Source: Deltaproteobacteria bacterium (GTDB lineage: Bacteria; Myxococcota; Myxococcia; Myxococcales; 40CM-4-68-19). From it: a DNA stretch of 64,000 nucleotides. The position numbers and the translations under genes were made by a program. A model generated the notes under the pieces. It searched no databases, had not been told where the DNA came from, and saw only the letters and a list, made by a program, of their open reading frames with translations. Location: contig JANYKT010000141.1 in the NCBI GenBank assembly GCA_025358085.1, positions 1 through 64,000 on the forward strand, read 5' to 3'. How positions within the stretch are numbered: position 1 is the stretch's first letter; the number at the start of each line of letters is the position of its first letter. Shown here one piece after another: positions 18,595 through 26,820 of this stretch.

Positions 18595-19451
18595 ACGACA
18601 AAGCCATCATTACCTGCGCGCTCACCGGGGTACTCGCCAATCGCAAGCAGTGCCCGTGGGTGCCGTACACGCCGGTCGAGATTGCCGAGGAGGCGCGGCG
18701 CGCGTACGAGGCGGGCGCGAGCGTGGTCCATATCCACGCGCGCACCGACGAGGGCGCGCCCACCTTCGAGCCCGACGTCTATGCGCGTATCCGCACGGAG
18801 ACGGAGAAACGCTGCCCGGTGATCCTCAATTTTTCCACCGGCGGCGCTGGCTCGATGGAGTCCCGCGTCGCCCATATCGCGCAGGTAAAGCCGGCCATCG
18901 GCGCACTGAATATGGGCTCGATGAATTACGCGAAGTATTCACAGAAGCGCAAAGAGTTCGTCTTCGATTTCGTCTTCGAGAACCCCTTCCGCGATATCTC
19001 CTATTTATTAGAGGTGATGCGGTCCGCGAACGTGAAGCCGGAGCTGGAATGTTTCGATGTCGGGCATACCAACAGCATCGGACCGCTGCTGGACAAGGGC
19101 CTGCTGAAAGAGCCGCTTCAATTCAGCTTCATCATGGGCGTGCTGGGCGGCATCCGCGCCACCACCGAGAACCTGGCCATGCAGGCGCGCGAGACGCCGC
19201 GCGGGTCCACCTGGGAAGTCATCGGCATCTCACACGACCAGTGGCGGATGGTCGGCGCCGCCCTTACCCTCGGCGGCAACGTGCGCGTAGGCCTGGAGGA
19301 CAACTTCTATCTCGACAGCGAAGGCCGGCAGATGGCGACCTCCAACGGCGACCTGGTCGCCAAGGCCGCGCGCATGGCCCGCGACATGGGCCGCGAGCCA
19401 GCCACGGTGGATGAGGCGCGGCAGCTGCTCTCGCTGGACGCGGTCTGGTAG
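18591..19451 (+). CDS. BKACE family beta-keto acid cleavage enzyme (DUF849, Kce-like)
   Basis: The product is 286 aa, the family length. BKACE enzymes are Zn-dependent TIM barrels that condense a beta-keto acid with acetyl-CoA and release acetoacetate plus a new CoA ester. Kce, the founding member, acts on 3-keto-5-aminohexanoate in lysine fermentation. Residues 45-51 read VVHIHAR, with the two Zn-ligand histidines at 47 and 49. Other family motifs are NFSTGG, ALNMGSMN, FDVGHT and VRVGLEDN, which contains the distal Zn-ligand Glu. The actual substrate cannot be read from the sequence. The gene overlaps the crotonase by 4 nt and is followed 33 nt later by a class V aminotransferase. That suggests catabolism of an amino- or keto-acid. 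Confidence 0.88.
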   Translation: MNDKAIITCALTGVLANRKQCPWVPYTPVEIAEEARRAYEAGASVVHIHARTDEGAPTFEPDVYARIRTETEKRCPVILNFSTGGAGSMESRVAHIAQVKPAIGALNMGSMNYAKYSQKRKEFVFDFVFENPFRDISYLLEVMRSANVKPELECFDVGHTNSIGPLLDKGLLKEPLQFSFIMGVLGGIRATTENLAMQARETPRGSTWEVIGISHDQWRMVGAALTLGGNVRVGLEDNFYLDSEGRQMATSNGDLVAKAARMARDMGREPATVDEARQLLSLDAVW

Positions 19452-19484
19452 CCACGAAGCATTCGGTCAAAGGAGGAGCGGCCC

Positions 19485-20624
19485 GTGAAAAAAATTCGCT
19501 TGATGACCCCCGGCCCGACGCCTGTTCCCGAGCGGCTCTTGCTGCGTATGGCGCAGCCCATCGTGCACCACCGGTCGCCGGAGTTCGAGGCTGTCTACGC
19601 CCGCGTCCGCGAGGGCCTGCAATGGCTCTTCCAGACGAAGCACGACGTCGTTCAATATGCGGCCAGCGGCACCGGCGCCATGGAGGCGGCGCTGGTCAAC
19701 TTTCTCCGCAAGGGCGACGAGGCCATCGTCATTGATGCCGGCAAGTTTGGCGAGCGCTGGACCAAGCTCGCCAAGGCTTACGGCGTCACCCCCATCGTCG
19801 TTAAGTGCGAGTGGGGCAATGCGGTCGAAGTTCCGGCCGTCGAGAAGACGCTCAAAGAACACCCGGGTGCAAAAGCCATCTTCGTCCAAGCCAATGAGTC
19901 CTCAACAGGCGTCTATCACCCCATCAAGGAACTCGCAGCCGCCGTGGCGAAGACGCAGGCCATCCTGGTGGTGGACGCCATCAGCGCGCTCGGCGCCATG
20001 CCGCTGCCAATGGACGAATGGGGAATCGATATCCTGGTGAGTGCCTGTCACAAGGCATTGGGCCTGCCGCCGGGCATCGCCTTCCTCGCCGCGAACGAAA
20101 AGGCGTGGCGGCTGAACGAGACGGCCGATCTGCCGCGCTTTTATTTCGACGTCAGGCGCGAGCGCGATAATCAACGGAAGAACCAGTCCGCCTGGACGCC
20201 GGCCATTTCCCTCACCGAGGGCCTGGACGAATCACTCGCGATGTTCAAAGAGGAAGGACTCACGGAATGCTTTGCCCGCCACGCCCGGCTGGCACATGCG
20301 GCCCGCGCCGGCATGGAGGCGCTGGGCCTCACGCTCTTTGCAAAGAGCCCTTCCAACGCGATGACCACCGTGCTTTCGCCCGCAGGAGTCGATAGCGAGA
20401 AGCTCTGCAAGCACCTCTTCAATCAATATGGAATCAAGCTGGTGGGCGGGCAGGACGCGGTCAAGGGCAAGATCTTCCGCATCGCGCATCTGGGGTACTT
20501 CGACGACTTTGATATGCTCATCGTCATCGGTGCCATTGAGCGAAGCCTCAAGGATCTGGGCGCAACTGTCGAGTTGGGACGCGGTCTCTCTGCCGCGCAG
20601 CGCAGCTCCTACGCGGACAAGTGA
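19485..20624 (+). CDS. Class V pyridoxal-phosphate aminotransferase (serine/alanine-glyoxylate type)
   Basis: The product is 379 aa. It matches the alanine-glyoxylate/serine-pyruvate aminotransferase group: LMTPGPTPVPERLL at the N-terminus, HHRSPEF, ASGTGAMEAAL (phosphate binding), DAISALGAMPLPMDEWGID and SACHKALGLPPG, where Lys190 should bind PLP. Members of this group also serve as phosphoserine-type transaminases in serine synthesis next to serA. That fits here, because the next reading frame is a truncated serA overlapping this stop as TGATG. AAAGGAGG lies 8 nt before the GTG start, one of the strongest ribosome-binding sites in the region. Alternatively it may serve the upstream BKACE/crotonase pathway. 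Confidence 0.9.
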   Translation: MKKIRLMTPGPTPVPERLLLRMAQPIVHHRSPEFEAVYARVREGLQWLFQTKHDVVQYAASGTGAMEAALVNFLRKGDEAIVIDAGKFGERWTKLAKAYGVTPIVVKCEWGNAVEVPAVEKTLKEHPGAKAIFVQANESSTGVYHPIKELAAAVAKTQAILVVDAISALGAMPLPMDEWGIDILVSACHKALGLPPGIAFLAANEKAWRLNETADLPRFYFDVRRERDNQRKNQSAWTPAISLTEGLDESLAMFKEEGLTECFARHARLAHAARAGMEALGLTLFAKSPSNAMTTVLSPAGVDSEKLCKHLFNQYGIKLVGGQDAVKGKIFRIAHLGYFDDFDMLIVIGAIERSLKDLGATVELGRGLSAAQRSSYADK

Positions 20625-20793
20625 TGCGCATCCTGATCGCCGACGAACTCTCGCGCGGGGCTTCAGGCATCCTCGAGCGCATCCCCGGCGCGCGGGTCGA
20701 CTGCAAGGTGGGCTTTTAATTTAACCCGGCCGCTTTTTGCGGGAGATCATTCCTGGCTGTGACGCGCTCGCGGTCCGCAGCGCGACCAGGTGA
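20624..20793 (+). pseudogene. serA: Truncated, frameshifted serA (D-3-phosphoglycerate dehydrogenase) remnant
   Basis: ATG 20624 overlaps the aminotransferase stop. It opens with MRILIADELSRGASG and continues to ARVDCKVG, the typical N-terminus of D-3-phosphoglycerate dehydrogenase, then stops at TAA 20717. In another frame at 20743-20790 the same protein resumes as EIIPGCDALAVRSATR and stops at 20791. The gap between the two pieces is about 8 nt longer than the usual spacing and contains an AT-rich TTTTAATTTAA. The remaining ~470 residues, including the NAD-binding and catalytic domains, are missing; purA begins 41 nt later. Either this is a real pseudogene with a 3' deletion or an assembly junction. 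Confidence 0.75.
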
Positions 20794-20834
20794 GTTCGAC
20801 CACAAAGCCCGAGCCATCGTGATAGGGAACGGCC

Positions 20835-22133
20835 ATGTCCAATGTGGTGATTGTCGGCGCGCAGTGGGGTGACGAAGGCAAGGGCAAGATCGTCGACCTC
20901 TTCACGTCGTGGGCCGACGTGGTGGTCCGCTACCAGGGCGGTGCCAACGCCGGCCATACGCTGGTCGTGGGCGGCATCAAAACGGTGCTCCACCTGGTGC
21001 CGAGCGGCGTGCTCCACCCCGGCAAGCGATGCTTCATCGGCAACGGCGTCGTGGTCGATCCCGAGGCGCTCCTCGACGAGGTCGATCTACTCAAGAGCAA
21101 GGGCCTGCTCTCCGACCCGGCACAGCTGGTGGTCAGCCAGAACGCGCACGTCATCTTGCCGTGGCACAAGCGCATCGACGCGGGTCGCGAGGCCAAGGCG
21201 GGCAAGGCAAAGATTGGCACCACCGGCCGCGGAATCGGGCCTTGCTACGAGGACAAGGTCGCGCGACGGGGCATCCGCATCTGCGACCTGCTCAAGGGCG
21301 AGGCGCTGAAAATCAAGCTGTCGGAGCGCATCGACGAAGCCAACGCGCAGATCGCGGCGCTGGGCGGCGAGAGGGTCGAGCTGGAACCGCTCTACGACTT
21401 GTGTATGCGCCGTGGCGAAAGGATCGCGCCCTACATCGGGGACGTCTCGGAGAAGCTGACACACGAGGCCGAGCGGGGCAAAGCCATCTTGTTTGAAGGC
21501 GCGCAGGGAACGTTGCTTGATGTCGATCACGGGACCTATCCATTCGTGACCAGCTCGAACACCGTGGCGGGCAATGCGGCGGTGGGCTCGGGATTGGGGC
21601 CGACTGCAATTGATTCAGTGATTGGCATTACCAAGGCCTATACGACCCGCGTCGGCAATGGCCCGCTGGTGACCGAATTGAATGACGCAACCGGTGAGCG
21701 GCTGCGCAGCGTTGGCGCCGAGTTCGGCACCGTCACCGGCCGCCCGCGCCGCTGCGGCTGGCTGGACGCGCTGGTGCTGCGCTACTCGGCGCGGGTCAAC
21801 GGCATGTCCGGATTGACAATCACCAAGCTGGACGTGCTCACCGGCTTCGACAAGGTGCTGATCGCGGTCGGCTACAAGCTGGCTTCCGGCAAGACGGTCA
21901 CGGAGTATCCGAGCGACTCGGACCTGCTGGCGGAAGCGCAGCCGGTCTACGAGGAGCTCCCGGGCTGGAAGGAGCCGCTCGGCGGGATGCGCGAATACTC
22001 CGAGCTGCCAGACCACGCGCGCCGCTACGTCGAGCGCGTCGAGCAGCTGGTCGGGGTCGAGGCCATCGCCATCTCGGTCGGCGCCGACCGCGGCGAGACC
22101 ATCGTCCGCAAAAATCCGTTTCGCCATGCCTAA
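20835..22133 (+). CDS. purA: Adenylosuccinate synthetase
   Basis: The product is 432 aa, full length. It catalyses GTP-dependent conversion of IMP and aspartate to adenylosuccinate, the first committed step to AMP. Family signatures are present from the first residues: GAQWGDEGKGKIVD (P-loop), YQGGANAGHTLV, TTGRGIGPCYEDK, FEGAQGTLLDVDHGTYPFVT and TGRPRRCGWLD. AGGGAA precedes the ATG by 5 nt. The gene is complete and shows no oddity in itself. Its surroundings are odd: a broken serA lies directly upstream and a thiolase stub directly downstream, so whatever promoter it uses lies in a rearranged interval. Confidence 0.97.
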   Translation: MSNVVIVGAQWGDEGKGKIVDLFTSWADVVVRYQGGANAGHTLVVGGIKTVLHLVPSGVLHPGKRCFIGNGVVVDPEALLDEVDLLKSKGLLSDPAQLVVSQNAHVILPWHKRIDAGREAKAGKAKIGTTGRGIGPCYEDKVARRGIRICDLLKGEALKIKLSERIDEANAQIAALGGERVELEPLYDLCMRRGERIAPYIGDVSEKLTHEAERGKAILFEGAQGTLLDVDHGTYPFVTSSNTVAGNAAVGSGLGPTAIDSVIGITKAYTTRVGNGPLVTELNDATGERLRSVGAEFGTVTGRPRRCGWLDALVLRYSARVNGMSGLTITKLDVLTGFDKVLIAVGYKLASGKTVTEYPSDSDLLAEAQPVYEELPGWKEPLGGMREYSELPDHARRYVERVEQLVGVEAIAISVGADRGETIVRKNPFRHA

Positions 22134-22266
22134 GCCGACCTGGAAAGGCCACGGCATCCTCGAGAGTGTCGGCGTCACCTTCGCCGGCATGGGCCGTCCG
22201 CCGCAGCGCCAGCAGGTCCCGAATTCGTCGCCGGAGCTCGAGCAAAAGATCCAGCCGGAGGCACCC

Positions 22267-22389
22267 GTGGCCGACGCGGTCATCGTCGATGCAATCCGGA
22301 CAGCGCGCGGGAAACGCAAGGAAAGCCTTGCGTCGGTTCACCCGGTCGATCCGGGGATCACGACCATCATCGATGGCAAAGTGGACTGA
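22267..22389 (+). pseudogene. Thiolase (acetyl-CoA acetyltransferase) 5' stub
   Basis: GTG 22267 has GGAGG 5 nt upstream. It opens VADAVIVDAIRTARGKRK, followed by ESLASVHPVD, the highly conserved N-terminus of FadA-type thiolases. After about 28 residues the similarity ends, and a stop comes at residue 40. The catalytic Cys region and everything beyond it are absent; full-length thiolases are about 390 aa. The same frame is open from ATG 22126, which overlaps the purA stop; that upstream 47-residue part is not recognisable and may be chance. Like the serA remnant on the other side of purA, this stub keeps start and ribosome-binding site but loses its 3' end. Confidence 0.65.
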
Positions 22390-22485
22390 CTGCCGCGCGC
22401 GATCGACGGCACCCGCAAACAAAGCAGTGGCGAAGCCGGGCGGAAAGACTGCTCTCCCGCAGGCGCTGGTATATCGTCCGCGACT

Positions 22486-24102
22486 ATGCCTCTCCGGACT
22501 GCATGCCTGCTTGCGGCGCTCCTTTTGATGCCGGCGGTCGCGGCTGCGAAGCGACAGCCCGCCCATCGCGCAGCGGCCACGCAGCCGCACCGCGAGAAGG
22601 GGCTGGCGGCCGCGGCTGCGGGCAAGGAAGACGACGCAGTCGTCGAGTTCGAGCTGGCCATCAAAGGCGATCCCGCCGACGAAGTTTCACAGCACGAGTT
22701 GGGAAAGGTGCTCTTCAAGCAAGGCAAGCTGTCTGAGGCCATCGCGCGCTTTCAAGCCGCGGTGAAGCTGGAAGAGAAGGACGCTCTCGCCTGGTACAAC
22801 CTCGCGTTCGCCAGCCGGAAGTCACAGAAATTCGATCAAGCCGCGGCTGCGTACCAGCGCTACACGGTGCTGACGCCCGACGATCCGGACGGTTTCTTCG
22901 GACTGGCCGAATCGCTGCGGCAGGCGGGCCGGGCGGGCGAGGCCATTGCTGCATTCAAAACCTATATCCAGAAGGAAGCGCGGCCCAGCGAGCAGAGATA
23001 TGTCGAGCGCGCGAAGGAGCGCATCGCCGAGTTGGAACTCGCGAACCAGGCCGCGGCGGAGAAGGCCGTGCAGGAGAAGGACGCGGCAGACAAGGCGGCC
23101 GCGACGCGGAGCGCCCAGGAGAAGGTGCTGGCCGAAGTTCGCAAAGCCGCCGCGGAGCGCGCGGCTGAAGAGAAAATGACGGCCGAGCGCGGCGCGGGCG
23201 AGAAGTCGACAGCGGCCTTGGCGCAAGCCGTCCCGGCGACGTCCGCGAGCGCAAAGGACCCCACTCTTGCGTCCGGGCCGACCATCGCTCCGTCCGACTC
23301 TCCTGCGCAGGCTGCCGCGCGCAGCAAAATCGCCGAGGGCGACCGCGCCTTCGCGGCCAAGGATTTTCGCGTCGCCCTCTTCGCCTACCAGGACGCGCAC
23401 ATCGCCGAGCCCAAAAGCCTGGACGCCATCCTCAAGGCAGGCCAGGCCTACGCGCGCCTGGGCCACGACGACGAGGCCATCGATCAATGGACCAGCGCCA
23501 TCGCGCTCGATCCGAACAACTCGCAGGCGCAGGAATGGGTCGCCGCGGCGCACGCGCGCAAAGCGGCGCTTGCCGAAAGCAGCGCCTCCGCTCAAGCGGC
23601 GCAGCCTGTCGCGACGCCACCGCGGCTGATCGCGCTCGAGCGGCCTCCCGCGAAGCCGCAGGCGCAAGCCGAAGGGCCGGGGAAAGATTCCGCGACGCCG
23701 CCGCTGGTGGTCGCCCAGCCATCCGACGAGGCGGCCGCCATTGCGCATTACCGCTCCGGCGTCACCCTCATTCGCGAAAAGCGCTACGAGCAGGCCGTCA
23801 TTGAACTGGACCAGTCGCTGGCGCTGAAACCCAACTTCACCTCAGGCATGATTGCGCGCGGCTCTGCAAAGATCGGCCTGGGCCGCTACCAGGACGCCCT
23901 CGCCGACTATGCCGCGGCGCAGGATTCCGATCCGTCGCTCGCCTCTCCGCTCTTCGGTCTCGCCGAGGCCTATCGCGGGCTGGGCCAAGCCGAAAAGGCT
24001 GCCGACCTCTACCGTCGCTTCGCCAGCTCAACTGCCCCCGACGCGCAGCCGAATCTCAAGCCCTACGCGCTCCAGAACGCGCAGGCCCTGGCGCCGAAAT
24101 AG
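22486..24102 (+). CDS. Secreted TPR-repeat protein
   Basis: The product is 538 aa. A signal peptide spans about residues 1-21 (ACLLAALLLMPAVAAA). A first block of tetratricopeptide repeats occupies ~35-185 (GKLSEAIARFQAAVKLEEKD, AWYNLAFASRKSQKFDQAAA). A charged Ala/Glu/Lys stretch follows (~185-250), likely coiled coil. A second TPR block sits at ~275-355, then an Ala/Pro linker, then a third block at ~420-530. TPRs mediate protein-protein contacts; partner and role are unknown. The predicted location is the periplasm. The next gene starts about 110 nt downstream on the same strand. Confidence 0.85.
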   Translation: MPLRTACLLAALLLMPAVAAAKRQPAHRAAATQPHREKGLAAAAAGKEDDAVVEFELAIKGDPADEVSQHELGKVLFKQGKLSEAIARFQAAVKLEEKDALAWYNLAFASRKSQKFDQAAAAYQRYTVLTPDDPDGFFGLAESLRQAGRAGEAIAAFKTYIQKEARPSEQRYVERAKERIAELELANQAAAEKAVQEKDAADKAAATRSAQEKVLAEVRKAAAERAAEEKMTAERGAGEKSTAALAQAVPATSASAKDPTLASGPTIAPSDSPAQAAARSKIAEGDRAFAAKDFRVALFAYQDAHIAEPKSLDAILKAGQAYARLGHDDEAIDQWTSAIALDPNNSQAQEWVAAAHARKAALAESSASAQAAQPVATPPRLIALERPPAKPQAQAEGPGKDSATPPLVVAQPSDEAAAIAHYRSGVTLIREKRYEQAVIELDQSLALKPNFTSGMIARGSAKIGLGRYQDALADYAAAQDSDPSLASPLFGLAEAYRGLGQAEKAADLYRRFASSTAPDAQPNLKPYALQNAQALAPK

Positions 24103-24209
24103 CGCAGGCGACGTTGCTTGTCTCCCAAGCGACGATTTGCGGTTGCATCTCCGTTGCGCTCAAAGAGTTCGCGATCTATGTCTCGCCAAAAAATCGAGAT
24201 CAAACCCCA

Positions 24210-25070
24210 ATGCCCGAAAAAGCCCCATTCCCCTCTGTCGACGACAAGAAGCCAGCCCCGGCCGCGCGCCCGATGCCGGACGCCGCGCAGCCGCCCGACG
24301 GTCCCGCTCCCGCTTCCCCTCCCGCCAGCAACGTGTTCGTGGCGCCCGGAAAGCAGTCGACCCCGCGCGGTGACCAGCACCCAGCCCAGCCGGCGCATCC
24401 TGGCGTGCCGCTTTCACCGCCTGGAATCGTCCCCGAGTCCGACGTGCGCCTGCACAGCCCCGCCGCCGCCACACCTCCGGCCGGGCGCCCGCGCCAAGAC
24501 GACCTCGGCGACCTTCCCAAAGGTTATGGAGACGGACGGCTGGTGGCAATGGTGCGCGATCCCGCAACCCTCTTCATCTACTGGGACCTCTCCGCGCAGC
24601 AGGTCGAGCAGGCCTTCTCGGACATCGGCCCGTCCCGCGCGGTTCTCAAGCTCTGGAATGCGCGCCACGGCGCTGGCGAACTGGTGCGCGAAGCGGAGGT
24701 CCAGCTGGAGACGCGAGGCTGGTATTTGCGCGACCTGCCCGTGGGCAGCGAGCTGCGCGTCGAGCTGTGGGCCATGGGCGAGCGGGGAGCCCGCCTGCTC
24801 CGCGCGGCGCGACCGCTCCGCCTGCCACCGGGCCTCCCGTCCGATCAGCTCGAGGCTTTTTATGTCCGCCTCGATTTGAACCAACCGCTTCCCCGGGACG
24901 GTATCGCCGGGAAGCGCGCACTCGAATACGTCGGCGGACCGCCGATGGAATGGGACCGGCGCCTGGATTCGCGCCACCGCTCGGACTCGCATCCTTCGTC
25001 AGGAAGCATGCCCTGGAGCGGCACGCTGCCGAACCGCTCGGGCTCCGCCGGCTCCGGGGAGGGTCAATGA
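24210..25070 (+). CDS. DUF4912 protein
   Basis: The product is 286 aa. The N-terminal ~95 residues are Pro/Ala-rich and likely disordered. The C-terminal half contains the DUF4912 signature: LPKGYGDGRLVAMVRDPATL then IYWDLS near residues 105-140, and a beta-rich part (GWYLRDLPVGSELRVELWAM) that resembles a carbohydrate-binding or Ig-like fold. The biochemical function is not known. DUF4912 genes are often found beside GH57 genes, as here: the stop overlaps the GH57 start (ATGA, 25067-25070), so the two are translationally coupled. A glucan-associated role is an inference from that coupling. ATG 24210 is preferred over an in-frame TTG at 24114 because the added residues look unrelated. Confidence 0.8.
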   Translation: MPEKAPFPSVDDKKPAPAARPMPDAAQPPDGPAPASPPASNVFVAPGKQSTPRGDQHPAQPAHPGVPLSPPGIVPESDVRLHSPAAATPPAGRPRQDDLGDLPKGYGDGRLVAMVRDPATLFIYWDLSAQQVEQAFSDIGPSRAVLKLWNARHGAGELVREAEVQLETRGWYLRDLPVGSELRVELWAMGERGARLLRAARPLRLPPGLPSDQLEAFYVRLDLNQPLPRDGIAGKRALEYVGGPPMEWDRRLDSRHRSDSHPSSGSMPWSGTLPNRSGSAGSGEGQ

Positions 25071-26680
25071 GCGGCGGAAAGGGCGCGCTCGCGATCGTGC
25101 TTCACGCGCACCTTCCGTATGTGCGCCACCCTGAATATCCGGATTTCCTCGAAGAGGATTGGCTCTACGAGGCGATCACCGAAACTTATCTGCCGCTCCT
25201 GGAAGCCTTCGACCGCTGCGTCGATGATGGCGTCCCGTTCCGTATCACCATGACGCTGGCGCCACCCTTGGTCAGCATGCTGCGAGACGAGCTCCTGATG
25301 TCGCGCTACGCCAAGCGGCTGGATGCGCTGTGCGAGCTCTGCGATAAAGAAGTTCACCGCACTCGCGGCGACGCGCACTACGGCCCGCTGGCCTGGCATT
25401 ACCGCGACCATCATTACCATCTGCGACGGCTCTTCCACGATCGCTACAAGCGAGACCTGGTGGGCGCATTCAAGCGGCTGCAGGACGCGGGAGCGCTGGA
25501 AATCATTACCTGCGGCGCCACCCACGGTTTCCTCCCGCTGATGGCGCATCCGGAGGCGGTGCGCGCGCAGATCCAGGTCGCCTGCAATCATTACCGGATG
25601 CACTTTGGCCGCGACCCGCGCGGGTTCTGGCTGCCTGAATGCGGCTATGCCCCCGGCATCGACAAGTTCCTGGCGGCCGAGAACATTCGCTTCTTCTTTG
25701 TCGATTCGCACGCGCTCGCCAATGCCGTGCCGCGTCCGCGCCGCGGGGTCTACGCGCCGGTCTTCACCCCCAGCGGTGTGGCCGCTTTTGCGCGCGACCC
25801 TGAAAGCTCCATGCAAGTCTGGAGCGCCGAGACCGGCTATCCCGGCGATGGTGCCTATCGCGAGTTCTATCGCGATATCGGCTACGATGCGGATTACGAA
25901 TACATCCGGCCGTATATCCAGGCCACCGGCGACCGCAAGAATGTCGGTATCAAGTATCACCGCATCACCGGCAAGGTGCCTTTGAGCGACAAGGCCATCT
26001 ACGACCCGAAGGCCGCGGCAGCCAAGGCCGACGAGCATGCTGCTGATTTTCTCTTCAACCGGACCAGGCAGATTGAATACCTGCGCACCGCGTTCGGCAG
26101 CGGCGGCCCGCCGCCCATCGTGGTCAGTCCTTATGACGCTGAACTGTACGGCCACTGGTGGTTTGAAGGGCCCATCTTCATCGAGAAGCTGATCCGGAAG
26201 ATCGCGTATGACCAGGACGTCCTGCAGCTGCAATCACCGGTCGATTACCTGGCCGAATACCCCGAGCAGCAGGTGGCGCAGCCGCCGATGTCTTCGTGGG
26301 GCGCGGGCGGATATTCGGCGGTCTGGCTGGACGAGTGCAATGACTGGATCTATCGATATCTCCATAAGGCCACCGAGCGCATGATCGACCTGGCGCGCGA
26401 TTACCCGGACGCGAGCGGCGTCGAGCGGCGCGCGCTGAACCAGGCCGCGCGCGAATTGCTGCTGGCGCAGTCCAGCGACTGGGCCTTCATCATCAAGACC
26501 GGAACCATGGTCGATTACGCGGTGCGCCGCACGCGCGAGCACCTGCTGCGCTTCACCCGGCTCTACGAGCAGTTGAAGGCGCACCAGCTGGACGAGCCCT
26601 GGCTCACGTCAGTCGAGGCGAGCGACAATCTATTCAGCGAAATCGATTACCGCGTCTACCGACCGGCAGCAGCTTCGTAG
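25067..26680 (+). CDS. GH57 family alpha-glucan branching-type enzyme
   Basis: The product is 537 aa, the length of GH57 1,4-alpha-glucan branching enzymes. It starts MSGGKGALAIVLHAHLPYVR, the GH57 N-terminal motif. WLPECGYAPG holds the predicted nucleophile Glu191, and PYDAELYGHWWFEG holds the predicted acid/base Asp357. Residues ~390-530 match the helical domain of the family (SSWGAGGYSAVWLDE, RELLLAQSSDWAFI). It is cytosolic, with no signal peptide. GGGGAGGG precedes the start, which lies inside the stop of the DUF4912 gene. With the downstream GT4 glycosyltransferase and debranching enzyme it forms an alpha-glucan (glycogen-like) metabolism set. Confidence 0.93.
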   Translation: MSGGKGALAIVLHAHLPYVRHPEYPDFLEEDWLYEAITETYLPLLEAFDRCVDDGVPFRITMTLAPPLVSMLRDELLMSRYAKRLDALCELCDKEVHRTRGDAHYGPLAWHYRDHHYHLRRLFHDRYKRDLVGAFKRLQDAGALEIITCGATHGFLPLMAHPEAVRAQIQVACNHYRMHFGRDPRGFWLPECGYAPGIDKFLAAENIRFFFVDSHALANAVPRPRRGVYAPVFTPSGVAAFARDPESSMQVWSAETGYPGDGAYREFYRDIGYDADYEYIRPYIQATGDRKNVGIKYHRITGKVPLSDKAIYDPKAAAAKADEHAADFLFNRTRQIEYLRTAFGSGGPPPIVVSPYDAELYGHWWFEGPIFIEKLIRKIAYDQDVLQLQSPVDYLAEYPEQQVAQPPMSSWGAGGYSAVWLDECNDWIYRYLHKATERMIDLARDYPDASGVERRALNQAARELLLAQSSDWAFIIKTGTMVDYAVRRTREHLLRFTRLYEQLKAHQLDEPWLTSVEASDNLFSEIDYRVYRPAAAS

Positions 26681-26820
26681 ACTCCAACCGCCGCCGACCA
26701 GAGCCCGGATGAGCGCCCGCTCGAAGGGCCAGCCGAGGCCCTGGCCGATCGCCCGCTGCGCCGCGGCGCCCTCCATGTACAGATTGTGCCGTACCAGACA
26801 CTGGATTGGAGAAACCGGGC

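Noticed and set aside
22126-22266. Possible 47-residue N-terminal extension or separate small gene overlapping the purA stop
   Set aside because: The frame is open and joins the thiolase stub, but the residues match nothing I know and the stub has its own GGAGG-GTG start.
26681-26820. Possible small gene between the GH57 and GT4 genes
   Set aside because: Short frames exist on both strands but none has a ribosome-binding site, domain or convincing composition.
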